Shown: positions 21,987-32,990 of the stretch, piece after piece | Position numbering within the stretch: the first letter of the stretch is position 1 | Layout of the letters: every line of letters starts with the position of its first letter | DNA from: Sepioteuthis lessoniana | Taxonomy: Eukaryota > Mollusca > Cephalopoda > Myopsida > Loliginidae | DNA: 64,000 nucleotides | Assembly (NCBI GenBank): GCA_963585895.1 | Contig: OY757912.1 | Coordinates: 83,129,654 to 83,193,653 of the forward strand | Direction of reading: 5' to 3' | The notes under the pieces: generated by a model | The model's database searches: none | Told to the model about the DNA's origin: nothing | The model's input: only the letters and a program-made list of their open reading frames with translations | Made by a program: the position numbers and the translations under genes

Positions 21987-22548
21987 CTAGGGTGAGTCAA
22001 AAGTTTTGTAATATTTTGGTATGTACTAATTTGGGGTATATATATAACATAACCAAACTAGTTCAAACTATGGAATTTACCTGCTGTGGATGGTAGTATC
22101 ATGAGAGTTGGTGTACTGTTATTTTGTGCATTACTTCATTTCATGTTATTTGAAAGTCACTCAGATGAATGTTTCAATGTAGACTAATTTAGGAACTTAT
22201 GCTTCATAAGTTCAAACTAGGCCATAATGCCACAAAAGCAACCAAAAACATATATTGTGCGAAAGGTGAAGGCATGGTTGATTATAAAACAGTAACCAGA
22301 CAGTTCAAGAAATTTCACTTTAAATACAAGGACTTTGATGATCAGACAAGGTCAAGTAAAATTGTAGATTCCAACGCCATGCTCTAAGCCATTGAGACAA
22401 ATCCAGCAAGTAGCACTCAGAGACTATCAGGGGAGCTCCGCATCTCACAGTCCAGTGTGGTTTATTCAAGACCCCAACAAAAACTTCTGAAGCTGCCAAA
22501 TTGTACCTTACATTACAAAAATATTGCAAAACTTTTGACTCACCCTAG
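21987..22548 (+). mobile_element. mariner-derived MITE (family R), best copy
   Basis: Perfect 22 bp terminal inverted repeats (CTAGGGTGAGTCAAAAGTTT plus TG at 21987-22008 and reversed at 22527-22548), with TA on both sides. The interior encodes only the N-terminal helix-turn-helix part of a mariner transposase of the SETMAR type: FKLGHNATKATKNIYCAKGE, then VTRQFKKF, then NPASSTQRLSGELRISQSSV. The catalytic domain is wholly absent. Copies with the same structure lie at 48469-49037 and 54623-55168. Confidence 0.88.
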
Positions 22549-23092
22549 TAATTTACATGAAGACAAAATTTTTGGATGAATTACTCATCATTTTTAAAAA
22601 TCAACCGACAATCAGCTGTTTATCAAATTCTAAAGAAACTTTTGAATTTATTCATGAACAATTTTAGTCATAAATATTGTATTTTTTAAGAAAAAAATAG
22701 GGAAATATTTTTTAGATGTTTCAAATTTGCTCCCTCGTTATACATTTTAAAAAGATCTTTCAGTCATTCCCCAGATATATAGCACCACGAGAGCTCCAGC
22801 ACTAAACTGCATTTGCAAAGTCTGCAGATACCATGCACCACAATGTGTTTGGTCTGTCTGTCTGTCTGTCTGCATTGCTGAAATGAACCAGTCCAGTTGC
22901 AATATTAAAGACTTCTATTTGTCTATCAATATTTTCTCAAAGAATAACGTTTTTTCCTCTTTTCCCAAAGATTATACATCTGACTAATGCTGAAGACTGG
23001 TCATCTGAAATGTTGTTTCTAACATCAAGGACATTAAGGACTCCCATTTTCTGAACAAATTTAAATGCTAATGCTATTGTTATAAACAATGA
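22549..23092. other. no recognised feature except (TCTG)n at 22852-22872
   Basis: AT-rich sequence with a TCTG microsatellite. No SINE or coding motif was recognised. Confidence 0.4.
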
Positions 23093-23520
23093 ATTATTAT
23101 CATTATTATTATTGGAATCTCTTATATCTCATGTTTTTTGCTTCAATTTGAGTCTCTACAGGTTTCTATGACGCTTTTAAGTATCCTAGCTGATTTTAGT
23201 AGCACTATGGTTTGGATGATTTCAATTTTTCCTCTACTCTCCAGTTCATCGCGTCTCTTTTTCAGGTTTTAATCACAATTAGAGTGCTTGTCACTTTTTT
23301 CATGTTCCACAGCTTTTATTCACTTCACTGGCATGGTCCAGATATTTGTACAACTTTTTGCTTTCTTTCACTTTTAATCTGTGGTCTACTGGCAAGTTCT
23401 TTACTTCTTGTTAATTAAAGTTATGTCTATATTATTAGGTAATTTGTTTGTATCTTTAAGTTCCAAAGAGTTTTATACATTTCATATTTGCATGTTCACT
23501 CCAAATGTCTTATGTTTATT
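23093..23520 (-). mobile_element. non-LTR retrotransposon 3' end (family L), decayed
   Basis: On the minus strand a segment from about 23240 to 23145 encodes an LLKLARILKSVIETCRD-like sequence, the conserved C-terminal end shared with 39566-40793 and 42063-42985. An ATT-type 3' tail lies at 23093-23120. The coding frame is broken throughout. The distal limit is uncertain. Confidence 0.55.
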
Positions 23521-24008
23521 ATAAAAATTCAATGATACAGTCAAGTTCCAAATCTAGCAAGTCCTGCCTTTCTCGTTCATGACCATTAGATCCAATTTTC
23601 TCACTTGGATGGGATGGTCACTCTAGATGACAAAATTACAGACATTTTCCAATTGTACGTGGAAGGCAACACTTTTATTGCTAAACATTGTAAATTGAAT
23701 GGTATTGAAATTCATACTATCCTGACATGTACCTAGCTAACAAGCTAATATATGCCACATTTTTCAACTTTATCAATTTCTATTATTGTTCTCAGTCAAT
23801 TATCTGGAACACATCCCAGAGAGAATAAAATAAACCTTTCTTTCACCTGATATGGTTTACCATACAAAATTTTTCTACCTTTTCTTGAAACTTTTTTTAG
23901 GAATAACAACCTTAAAAATCTTTGTAATTTAAAAGAGCTTAATTATCATATAAATGTTAATATTATCTTTCAATTTTAAAAAATCAAATCTAACCATAAA
24001 AGCACAAT
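23521..24008. other. no recognisable feature
   Basis: AT-rich sequence between a LINE fragment and a composite retroposon. Confidence 0.35.
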
Positions 24009-24771
24009 TGGAAAGCTTTGCTTTGGTTTTGTTTTATGGTATTTCAACCATTTTGGGTCATTTAATGGCAAATCCTGTTTATATATACATAAATTCACGC
24101 ACACACACACACACACACATACACACACTCACATATATATTTATATATTGTATATATGATTTGTAAGTGAATAGTTTATCGGTAGAATTATTTTCAAGTC
24201 TGCAAGAGCCCATTTGTTTGCACACAGTTAAATGGTTTTAATTATTGCCATTCAACACTAATAATTCAATTTAATATTGACAATAATCCCAAGTAAAAGT
24301 TTGAACAATTCTATTTGACCCATAGATGGGACTCTCATAGATACTATTACTCTGGGTCAGAGTAGACCTGAGACTAATGGTAATGAAGAAGTACTCCACA
24401 TTCCCTAAATTCCAAAACTGGAGCCTCACCATCAGTCCAAGTCAATGTTATACTCAGGACTCTTAATGATTTCAAGTATTGCTATCTGATACTAATAATT
24501 CTATTCTTCATTATTCACTTGTTTGCACACAATGAAATGGTTTCAAGTATAGTAAATGATTGAATAGTTCATTTTGAACCATAGATGGGACCCTAACAAG
24601 TACTACCACTCCAGGTCAGAGCTGATCTGCAAGTAATAGCAAAGAAGGGTACTCATCATCATATGTAGTTTAGTGTCATATCCAGGACACTTGTTGGGGG
24701 ATCTCACTATTGGACAGATATGCAGTTGGTGTATTCTACAGTGCCAGCTGACTGGGCTATGGAAAGCTTTG
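24009..24771 (-). mobile_element. composite retroposon, two-headed copy with exact target duplication
   Basis: Flanked by an exact 12 bp duplication TGGAAAGCTTTG (24009-24020 and 24760-24771). On the minus strand: a complete head (24757-about 24575), repeat units (about 24575-24470), a second, 5'-truncated head (about 24470-24320), repeat units (about 24320-24175) and the tail (about 24085-24021), with a CA repeat (24097-24120) and AT-rich DNA before the tail. The unit includes GGTTTCAAGTATTGCTATCT and TTTGTTTGCACACA. The two heads lie inside one pair of duplications. Confidence 0.85.
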
Positions 24772-25120
24772 ATGTATGATACAAAAAAAAAAGAACATTG
24801 ATATTTTATAATATTAGAACTATAGCCTAACTTGTAGAAACCTGTTTCCGATCAGCTAGTGAAACTTGAGAAGAAGAAACTTGAGTATTACACAAGGCAG
24901 AGTAAGGAAAAATGGTTAATATAACCAGAAATTATGGTAAAGCCGACAAAAGTACAAATGTCTCATCTGAAAACTTTAGAAGAAAAAGTTGAAAACAGAA
25001 AGAAAATCAAAAGGATGAGTATTTCAAGATTAAAAACAAATAGAATTGCAGATAAAATTATATACAGTTGTGAAGAGGAGATTTGAAGGGGGAACTGAAT
25101 AGCTATAAAGAATTTAGACA
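24772..25120. other. no recognisable feature
   Basis: A-rich stretch preceding a SINE. Possible SINE debris, not assigned. Confidence 0.35.
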
Positions 25121-25366
25121 GACTCATATGCCATGTGGGTAGAGTGTTTGCCAATGGTCCAGGAGACCTGGGTTCAATCCCAGGTTGCATCATACCAAAG
25201 ACTTTAAAAATGGTACTTGAAACCACCTTGCTTAATAATCAGCAATATAATGTACATATCAAGGGTAAAGTGGAGCAGTCCTAGGAAAAGAGTTGTGCCC
25301 TACCCTACACCTCGGTGTAGTAGCTATTGAAAAGGGAGCCTTCAGATCGCCAACTTTACTTACTTA
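25121..25366 (+). mobile_element. tRNA-derived SINE, family E
   Basis: Head with a decayed A-box region (GCCATGTGGGTAGAGTG) and a perfect B-box region GGGTTCAATCCC (25170-25181). The body runs through CATACCAAAGACTTTAAAAA, GGTACTTGAAACCACCTTGC and CGGTGTAGTAGCTATTGAAA to AACTTTACTTACTT. It matches 46701-46960. Confidence 0.85.
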
Positions 25367-25494
25367 TTTTTTAATGGCCATGATAGAAATGACACAGCAA
25401 AATAGAAGATCTAGTCTATATGAAGATAGGGGTGTTTTGCTCAAAAAAATAAGACTGTCAATTATCTACCCTTTCTTCGGAATTACTTCTTTTC

Positions 25495-25767
25495 AACCCA
25501 GCAGAAATTGAAAATGGAATTGGTGACCCAAATTCAAATACTGGAGGAGGCTCATGCATTTGATTTCAGAAAAGGTATGAATCCATCTCTTCTCCTTGAA
25601 TTATGGGTAAGTAGTTGGGTAGACTGGGTTCTTTAGTCTTGGTTAGGCAACCAGTCTATGAGAAGGAAAATTCTGAATTCAAACCAGCTGTACTCTGCTT
25701 AAAAATTGACTTTGTGTCAAATCTTACACAGAGTGGGAGGATTAGATAAATACATACTGTTTTGAAA
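25495..25767 (+). mobile_element. family C SINE, partial head
   Basis: Begins in the tRNA-like region (GACCCAAATTCAAATACTGG, a decayed B box) and continues through AAGGTATGAATCCATCTCTT, GAATTATGGGTAAGTAGT, CAACCAGTCTATGAGAAGG and TTGACTTTGTGTCAAATCTT to TAGATAAATACATACT. Confidence 0.8.
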
Positions 25768-25837
25768 GTAAAAGAATAACAGGCTGAGTTCATCTTACTA
25801 AAGGAACGCTTTGAAAGAGGAGTAAAGTGTCATTGCC

Positions 25838-25971
25838 TGGTTTCTTTAGCCTTTGTTAGGCAACTTGTCTTGGAGATGGAAAATTCTGAATTCAAACCAA
25901 CTGTACTCTGTTTAGAAATTAACTTTGTGTAATATCCTGTCCATAGCAGAGGGGTGGGTAAATACACACCC
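25838..25971 (+). mobile_element. family C SINE, 3' half only
   Basis: Starts inside the body (GGTTTCTTTAGCCTTTGTTA) and ends GGGTGGGTAAATACACACCC. It is a 5'-truncated copy lying directly after another copy in the same orientation. Confidence 0.8.
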
Positions 25972-27981
25972 AGCAGATGATATAACATTGCTATGAAAAC
26001 AGGTCTGGGTATATGGAAGAATGCACAAAAATCTATCTCTCTCTACCTCTCTCTCTAGCCATAATGCTATTATGCCAATGTGTTACAGCCTACCAACAGA
26101 CAACTGCCTTCTGCAGTAAGGGGCTATGGCTAATCAGCCACATTAAACAATAATCAAAAACTAATTCTCTTTAAGAGTTTCACCATTTAATCAAATTATC
26201 TTTTCTTGACTTCAACACTGAAGCTTAAATCAGATATTATGCACAATAACACATCTTAGTTAAACAGCCCTGCTTCCTCTGAAAATCTATTTTAACATCA
26301 TAGATGTATCACAATAAATGTAACCACATGGTTATGATCCTGTGGTTAAGATTTTATCAATAACATTATTGTTCACTGCTTGCAAAAATGCTTAGTCAAT
26401 GCTGGTGACTGTATGGGAAAATATTGTTTTGTTGTTGAAAACTTGATCTATTCAAGTGTGTTATTGTGTTTCCTCTATTTGTTCTAGTTTCTTTGGAAAT
26501 AAATAGGAGACTTTACTTTTGGACCATCTCTGATAAATAAAAGATTTCATTAAAAGTCAAAAAAAAAAAATTTGGAAATGGTTGTATCAATTTTATATCC
26601 AGACAATATCCTATAAAATAGCACAAGTAAGAACCATTATGTCTCATAAATGATTCAATTTAGCTTTCACCGATATTTTGGATAATTAAAGATTATTTTG
26701 AAGTGAGATTTATTGGTAATTATAATGACTAAAAAATGAAAAATTGTAACAGTTTAGAAATTTTTGATTGATGTAAAAGATTTGAAAACAAAAAACCTAT
26801 CCGTCCCACAGTAGTTGCTGTATTTAGTATTTAAAATTTATTTTCAAATATAAAAAATAATCTGAAATGGAGGTAGTAATGAAAAATGCTTATCAACAAA
26901 ACTTGCACCTTCGGCAGGATTTCTTTGTAAAGCCATGCTAATATTTTCTAGTATTTACAGAAATCTACTTATATACAAAAGATTGGAGCCATGCTCAACA
27001 TAACGGTTATTGCCTTAGGAAATGGAATCCATTGTTATATAGTGGCATAAGGAATGAATATATATGGAGAAAGAATGACCACAACCCTTGGTTATAAAAA
27101 TATAACTCTCACACTTTATTCTTGAAAGGGGTCAAAGCTTCTGTGGTATGAGAGAGACAGATGGAGACAAATGGAGACTGCTATATTGACCTATAACTTC
27201 TTATTCTCTTGACTATAACATGCTGTGTTATCTTCAAGGTCCCACCCAGCTCTTCTGCTTCTCGGCTGGGGTGGGGTACTCAACCAGATACCTGCTGTGG
27301 ACCCTTGTATAATTCCCTTCCTATATTGCTTACATACATCTTCATTTTTATACTCTATGTATATCGTCATTCATATTTTTTATTGAAATAAAGTTACTGC
27401 TTTAATTGATAATTCTTATATTACTTGGACCTACACCATGTTAAATTCACTCTTACCAAAGATGGCTAACATTTCAATGACTCTAAATTCTTATAGTAGT
27501 AAATTTTTAATTGTTCCTAAATTAAATTTGCCCAAGTCAGCACAAATAATTAGTAGAGATATGTCTCTCAATGATATAATAAGCAAATTAACCCTTTCTG
27601 TGCAGTAACTGAGTATACTTGGTTCCACATATGTGCACTTGAGATACAGTAACAGAGTTAATTTGTTTTTGATGGTGGGTAGTTTCTGGAATTCTTCACA
27701 TTTCATATGACATAGTATACACATTTAAGTTGTTAGAGGTTGAGAGAACTGATTTGTGTATGATTAGATTGTTATATCTCCAGCTTCTTGGGGATATTTC
27801 AAAATTTAGAGCATGAGTGAAACTGATCTAAACACAAAAATAAGATAGCAGAAGGTAATTTCTTCAATAGTATTTTGGTAATTCTTATTCTGATGACAAA
27901 TTTGAAGGGTTTGACCCAGAAAACGTAGTTCCATTATGAGAATGAGTTGAGTAACTTATTGTGCAATAACAGAAATTTTTC
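25972..27981. other. about 2 kb without a confirmed feature; possible LTR-like or 3'-end signals near 27085-27400
   Basis: Includes a TATAAAA-like motif (near 27092), a moderately GC-rich patch (27230-27310) and GAAATAAAG (near 27384), which together could be an LTR or transcript-end remnant. I could not delimit an element or duplicate. The remainder is AT-rich and unassigned. Confidence 0.3.
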
Positions 27982-27999
27982 ATTGAATGTAGGTTTAGT

Positions 28000-28232
28000 T
28001 TTCTTTGTTTTAATGGCATATCAACCTTCACAGGTTACTAAATACCAAAGCCATCCTTGTAGAAGGACAGTAGTGTTACTATTTAACCCATAACTGGTGG
28101 GGATAAGGAAGTTCAAACTTTTCCTGAAAGTATTCGTCCAAAAGTTAATGTCATAGCATGACTCGGGTTCAAAGTCACTTACTATGATATCAAAGCCAAG
28201 CACATTAGCCACAATACTACTGGGACTCCCCT
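28000..28232 (-). mobile_element. family D SINE
   Basis: On the minus strand: the head has GGGGAGTCCCAGTAGTATTG with an A-box-like TATTGTGGCTAATGTG and a B-box-like ACTTTGAACCC. The middle block GTTTGAACTTCCTTATCC lies near TAACCCATAACTGG. The tail is ATGGCATATCAACCTTCACA reversed. A weak possible target duplication is ATTGAATGT/ATTGTATGT (27982-27990, 28235-28243, 8 of 9). Confidence 0.75.
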
Positions 28233-28834
28233 TGATTGTATGTGAACCAAGGTTTATCTAAATACAATAAATAGTGAATATGAATCATAAAATATGTTTT
28301 AGTTATTTGTGTACGTAACCTGGGGATATAAATTTCAGCCAATTTTAACAAATTAATTCAATATCTGCATATTAGAGTGCAAAAAATTCAATCAGTACAG
28401 CAAGTCAGTTTGGTAGGAACACAAAAATAGATATGACATGGTTGAGTCTGATGGGAATTGTGCAAATCACTGGGATTTGACTATGCAAATCAATGGTATA
28501 TAAATATACTAGAAACTATTTCAGAGGAAAGAAGAGGTAAAATTCTCAGAACCTTTGAAATTCTAATGTTTCAGTCAATAAAAGCCAGTAAATGAGATTT
28601 GATCATTTTAAACAAGAAGGTCTATAATGATAGATATCATTGTTGCTGTTGATGATTGAGTATAAATTTACCAGAACCTCCCGCCCCACTCTGGCCTCAA
28701 GGTCATGTTTACTGTGGAAATTCTCCTGGATATGGGTGAATTGTGTCAAAAATACCTTGTCAACACACTGACTCTGGCCTGATTCCTATTTAGTGCAATG
28801 GGAAAGATGCTGCCTGGAATGGGCACCCTGAATC
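28233..28834. other. no recognisable feature
   Basis: AT-rich sequence. The last 130 bp may be degraded family L LINE sequence, but I could not align it with confidence. Confidence 0.35.
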
Positions 28835-29074
28835 TGAGAATGACTACAGAGTAAAACAGAAAGAAAATGAAAAGCTGGGGAAATACTTGAACCTAGCTAG
28901 AGATCAAAAAGATTTGCTGAACATGAAGGTGACAATTGTTTCCAACATTATTGGCATACTTGGAACATTTATAAAAATCTTTAAAAAAAACTGAAATAAT
29001 CAGAAACCTAAAGAAAAATTGAAACCATCTAGCCAACAGCATTTGAGAAATCAGCAAGAATACTAAAACAAGTG
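28835..29074 (+). mobile_element. non-LTR retrotransposon C-terminal fragment (family L)
   Basis: The plus strand encodes NDYRVKQKENEKLGKYLNLA then NMKVTIVSNIIGILGTF. This corresponds to the KxKYLDLxREL and VIxIVIGxLG region of the same LINE family at 39566-40793 (there KFLDLTREL and PILVGILAIV). It is cut at its 3' side by a family E SINE. Confidence 0.7.
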
Positions 29075-29303
29075 TTGTTGGTGACCGTAGTTGAAGGTGA
29101 CCGGGAGGCTCCTTTTTTGATAGCTACTACACCAAGATGTAGGGGAGGGCGCTACACCATTCCCTGGATTGCTCCACTTTACCCTTGATCCTTACCTTAT
29201 AATGCTGAGTGTTAAGCAAAGTAGCATCAAGTATCATTTTTTGAGTCTTCGGTATGACTTGACCTGGGATTGAACCCAGGTCTCCCAGGCCATTGGCAAA
29301 CAC
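29075..29303 (-). mobile_element. family E SINE, truncated at the A box
   Basis: On the minus strand it starts GTGTTTGCCAATGGCCTGGG, has B box GGGTTCAATCCC (near 29270) and ends CTACGGTCACCAACAA. It is inserted into or beside the family L LINE fragment. Confidence 0.85.
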
Positions 29304-29487
29304 TAAATAAAATTCACAGAAATTTGACAGGTTCAACATATAGTGATAGTAATTTGAAAAGCTTGCCAATAGTAGCGCCTGAAAAGTTCTCAGGACAACC
29401 AAGATGGAAATGATCTTTTTTTCTTTCATTTTTATCAACTTGTTCTGGGGAAAGGTTAAAGAAACTTGAGAAACAATGTTCAAAGTG

Positions 29488-30128
29488 TGCTGTACTGTCT
29501 GTGGAGCCTAGAATACACCAACTGCATCCCTGAAAAGGAGTAAAACCAACCAGCTCACCCCCCAAAATGGCTGTCTTGGGTATAACTCTAAACTGTATCC
29601 AGTGGTAAGGCTCCAATTCTAGAGCTTTATGGAATGTAGAATCACCTGATCGTTACCATTACTCATAAATTCACTTTGACTTGAGGTGGTGATATCTGTT
29701 AGGTTTGGTTAGTTTCTTTTGTTTAATGGCATATTAATCTTCATGGGTTATTTAATCCCAAAGTCATCTTTGTAGAAGAACAGCAGTGATACTATTTAAC
29801 CCATAGCTGGGGGAAACAGAGTTTCATACCTTTCCCAAAGGTTTTAGTACAGTGAAGAGAAGAACATGCCTGAAGTTTGAAATCACTAATTTCAAGTTTG
29901 TAGCCCAGCACTTTAGCCATCACATTATGGGGACTCTCCACTACCAGTTAGGATCTATTATATAGCTCAAATAGAACTGTTAGCAATGATAATGAATTAT
30001 TTACCAATCTAAAATGATTAAGATATACTTTTGTACTGTATATAATTGGAAACCATAACTGCTAAATTGACTTAGGCATAAAGTAACCCAACAATGGTTG
30101 ACTTACCATAAAACCAACCAACCAACTA
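29488..30128 (+). mobile_element. composite retroposon, interrupted by a family D SINE
   Basis: Head at 29488-29700 (GAATACACCAACTGCATCCC, GCTGTCTTGGGTATAACTCT). It resumes at about 29942 with AGTTAGGATCTATTATATAG and AAATAGAACTG, then repeat sequence, then the tail (about 30090-30128, GGTTGACTTACCATAAAACC plus CCAA repeats). The 240 bp SINE between the two parts splits the head/repeat boundary. Confidence 0.75.
29702..29939 (-). mobile_element. family D SINE nested in a composite retroposon
   Basis: On the minus strand: head AGAGTCCCCATAATGTGATG with A-box-like ATGTGATGGCTAAAG, middle block with TAACCCATAGCTGGGGG reversed and CATACCTTTCCCAAAGG reversed, and tail ATGGCATATTAATCTTCATG reversed. 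GTTAGG borders both sides and may be a short target duplication. Confidence 0.75.
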
Positions 30129-30210
30129 CCGCTATGCAAGTATGATCAAAGCAAGAACAGTATCAAGCAAAATTTTTTAATGTTTTTTCTGTTGCCCTAC
30201 TGAAGAAAGA

Positions 30211-30783
30211 GACAAGAACAAAATTTGTTTGGTCTATTTGTTTAATTGCATATCAATTCTTTATGGGTTATTTGATGCTGATATTCGATTGCCTGTGTTG
30301 ATTGTAATCATGACTACATTTTCAATGTTCCATCGTATTATTTTCAATTCAAGTAATTAATCCTTAGTAAACAATTACAACTCCAAAATTTCCATTCTTA
30401 ACACAAATAATCTACATATAATTCTTATGTACTCTCATCCAATACCAATAATTTTTTAATAATGATCACTCATTTCTACAGAGCTATATGGTTTTATGCA
30501 TGCCCATTGAACAGTAATAGTTCTCAAAAAGATCTGTTTCATCCATAAATGGAATCCTAAACAGGTACTACCACTGTGGGTCAGAGTGGACCAAGGAGTG
30601 ATGACAATGAAGGGGTACTCCACCAACATCAGAGCTACAGATCTAGAGTCATCTCCAAATGCCGTTTTATGACATACCCAAAACAGCCATTTTTTGGCAG
30701 TACTAGGGTGGGTGGGTCTTACTTATCTGCAGGGGATGCAATCAGCATGTTCTAAGCTCTGTCAACAGGACTGACAAGAACAA
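30211..30783 (-). mobile_element. composite retroposon, full structure with exact target duplication
   Basis: Exact 11 bp duplication GACAAGAACAA at 30211-30221 and 30773-30783. Minus-strand order: head (about 30771-30540), degenerate repeats (about 30540-30295), tail (about 30290-30222). The head contains TGGTGGAGTACCCCTTCATT reversed sequence and GGTAGTACCTGTTTAGGATT. Confidence 0.8.
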
Positions 30784-32076
30784 GAGACCTTACAAAAGTG
30801 TATATCATATCTGAAGAAGACTGGAGAATGTACCAGTCAAAATTTCATGTAAATAATGAAAAGGAGTTCAATTGTCTGAATGATTCTTTGAATCTTCTCT
30901 GGTTCATATTCTTGGCCATATCTATACCTTCACAAGTTGCCACTAAAGGTCTTTGATGAACAGCTACACATCTCTTGCAGAAGATAAATCTTGGTGAAAC
31001 TATGACCAGAGACTCAATAAGTACTTCCAGACTTTTGACATACAACAACTCCACTAGTAGTACTGCCAAGAACAGAACATACCACAGTGTTTGATTTTAT
31101 ACTCATGGTAATGCAAAACACCTAAGTTTCTCAATGATTACTTAAGTATTTAATAAAATATTTACTAAGCTTAGCTTATCTTGGCATAAAACTTCAGGTG
31201 TAGAGCATTCAGTGGAAATCAACCTCACTACAGCAAAATGGTTCATAAAACTAGTTTGCTAATCTTCATTCCATGGCAAATCACCAGTAATCTCATTTGA
31301 TGTCATTGTCATTTTTTTTTCAGTTTAGAAGGAAATATATATTGAATAATTATAAATTTCTGCCTCTGTCCCTGTAATAAAGAAGAAAATGCCTTACCTC
31401 AGAAATGAATTTCTGTTTTCTGTGCTGTCTGTCATAAAAGAAAAGCTCCACTGAGAATAAAGTAAGTTGGATATCAACATTCATTTATGTTACACCCTTT
31501 CCTGTCAGTCGCAACCAATCACAGTCTGACTTCAATTATCAAAAGCCTTTGCTTTTTGACAAAGTTAGTTTGGAACATAATTTGTTGAGAAGTTACAATT
31601 AAGGCTGAGCTTTGCTGTTACAGTTTGGATTTTTTGGACTTGTGTTGTCAGTTTTGACATTTGAATTGACACCCCCACAGATTTTTGACTTTGGCTCTGC
31701 AATACTGATTTCCAGTTCCTTTTCATCTCTGAGTTTTCATCTTAGGATCTGAACCCACTTTTGTTGATATTATATTACAGTCTGATAATATTTATTATAT
31801 TTGATTGCAAATTTTATGCCTCAAATGTAACAATTATTAAGAATCATGCAGTATTGGATGAAAAAAATCAGACAGTGAAAAAAAACAGAACCATTTTTTA
31901 TTATTTCACAAATTTTAATGTAACTTCAATGGCTTAGGCACACCTAGGAAGTGATTATTATCCTTGATTATTGCTGTCAAAGCTCCCTTAGTTATAGTGA
32001 AAAGGAATAACAAAAAATGAAAATTTCTTATAATATTTTTTTCCATGATTTGACATCCTAATTTGGGATAAGTCCT
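30784..32076. other. about 1.3 kb unassigned
   Basis: Open frames are short and unrecognised. A CCAAT-like motif (GCAACCAATCACAGTCTG, about 31510) lies in a slightly GC-richer patch, without enough support to call a promoter. Confidence 0.3.
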
Positions 32077-32079
32077 TTG

Positions 32080-32290
32080 CTAATAGCAAGTAAGCAATTG
32101 TCTAGGTTTGAAAAAGGTCAAATTGTGGCAAATGATGATTGTGAACTGTTACTTTGCAATATTGCAATGAAATTTAATCACTATCATTCATCAGTTGATG
32201 TTTTTATAAAAAATTATAAAACTGGAAATTATCATAAAAAAAGGTCATGGCTGCAAGAAAAAAAACTCTGCATCTGATACTAATGGATAC
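32080..32290 (+). pseudogene. Tc1-like transposase N-terminal remnant
   Basis: The frame 32077-32277 encodes KQLSRFEKGQIVANDDCELL, then NHYHSSVDVFIKNYKTGNYH and KKRS. This fits the helix-turn-helix and linker (GNYxxKxRSGRP) of Tc1-family transposases, with several substitutions at usually conserved sites. Nothing of the catalytic domain follows. Confidence 0.6.
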
Positions 32291-32724
32291 CCTACAAAGT
32301 ATTTCGTAGTCACAGAACACTCTAACTTGTCATAAACTACATCAATCGTCATCAAATGTTTTAATATATTTTTTATGTCAGTTGTTTGTTTTTGTTTTAT
32401 CCAACATGGAACCTAGTAGTTTTATAATAGACTGAATTTTCCTTGATAAACTGTTGTAATTGTTTTGTTATTAAGATAAGTATCTGACCTCACAATTATA
32501 GATAGTAAGTTATATTATCAAATTATAGATATTTAATCCTTTGTGCCTGACATCTACCAAAACTGATAAGAAATAAAGTAAATTCTTTCATGAACACACA
32601 AGTTGTTTATTATGAATAATTTTTCCGAAGAGATAAATCAAATAAGATAAGCTTAATTTTTATACACATCACCTGGATCAAACACAGACTACTAGTAACT
32701 ATTTTAGTCAACACCTATGTATAT
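32291..32724. other. no recognisable feature
   Basis: AT-rich sequence. Confidence 0.4.
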
Positions 32725-32990
32725 ACACTTGAAACAACTCAAAATTCTATTTAAGGGTTTTTTTTTGGGGGGGGGGGTTCTAGGTATAGAAATGAAATTC
32801 ATGGGAAAAGAAAAGGCATTTAAACATTAAACATAGAATTTTGAGTTATTTCTACATATGCTACAAAAATTCAAGATCATTTTAACAAAAATTGGCCAAG
32901 TTATTAGATTACAAAATTTTATCTATTTTTCTGAAACACACTGTACATCTCAAATGATATTAATTTTTTTTATATCCTGTATTTCTTTTA
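32725..32990 (-). mobile_element. foldback MITE, family P, copy 2
   Basis: The reverse complement aligns with 17747-18040 along its length (TTAATATCATTTGAG, TTCAGAAAAAT, ACTCAAAATTCTATGTTTAA, GTTTAAATGCC). An internal inverted pair AACAACTCAAAATTCTAT / ATAGAATTTTGAGTTATT lies at 32733-32750 and 32832-32849. Confidence 0.65.

Noticed and set aside
27085..27400. Solo LTR
   Set aside because: TATA-like and AATAAA signals exist, but no ends, target duplication or second copy could be found in the window.
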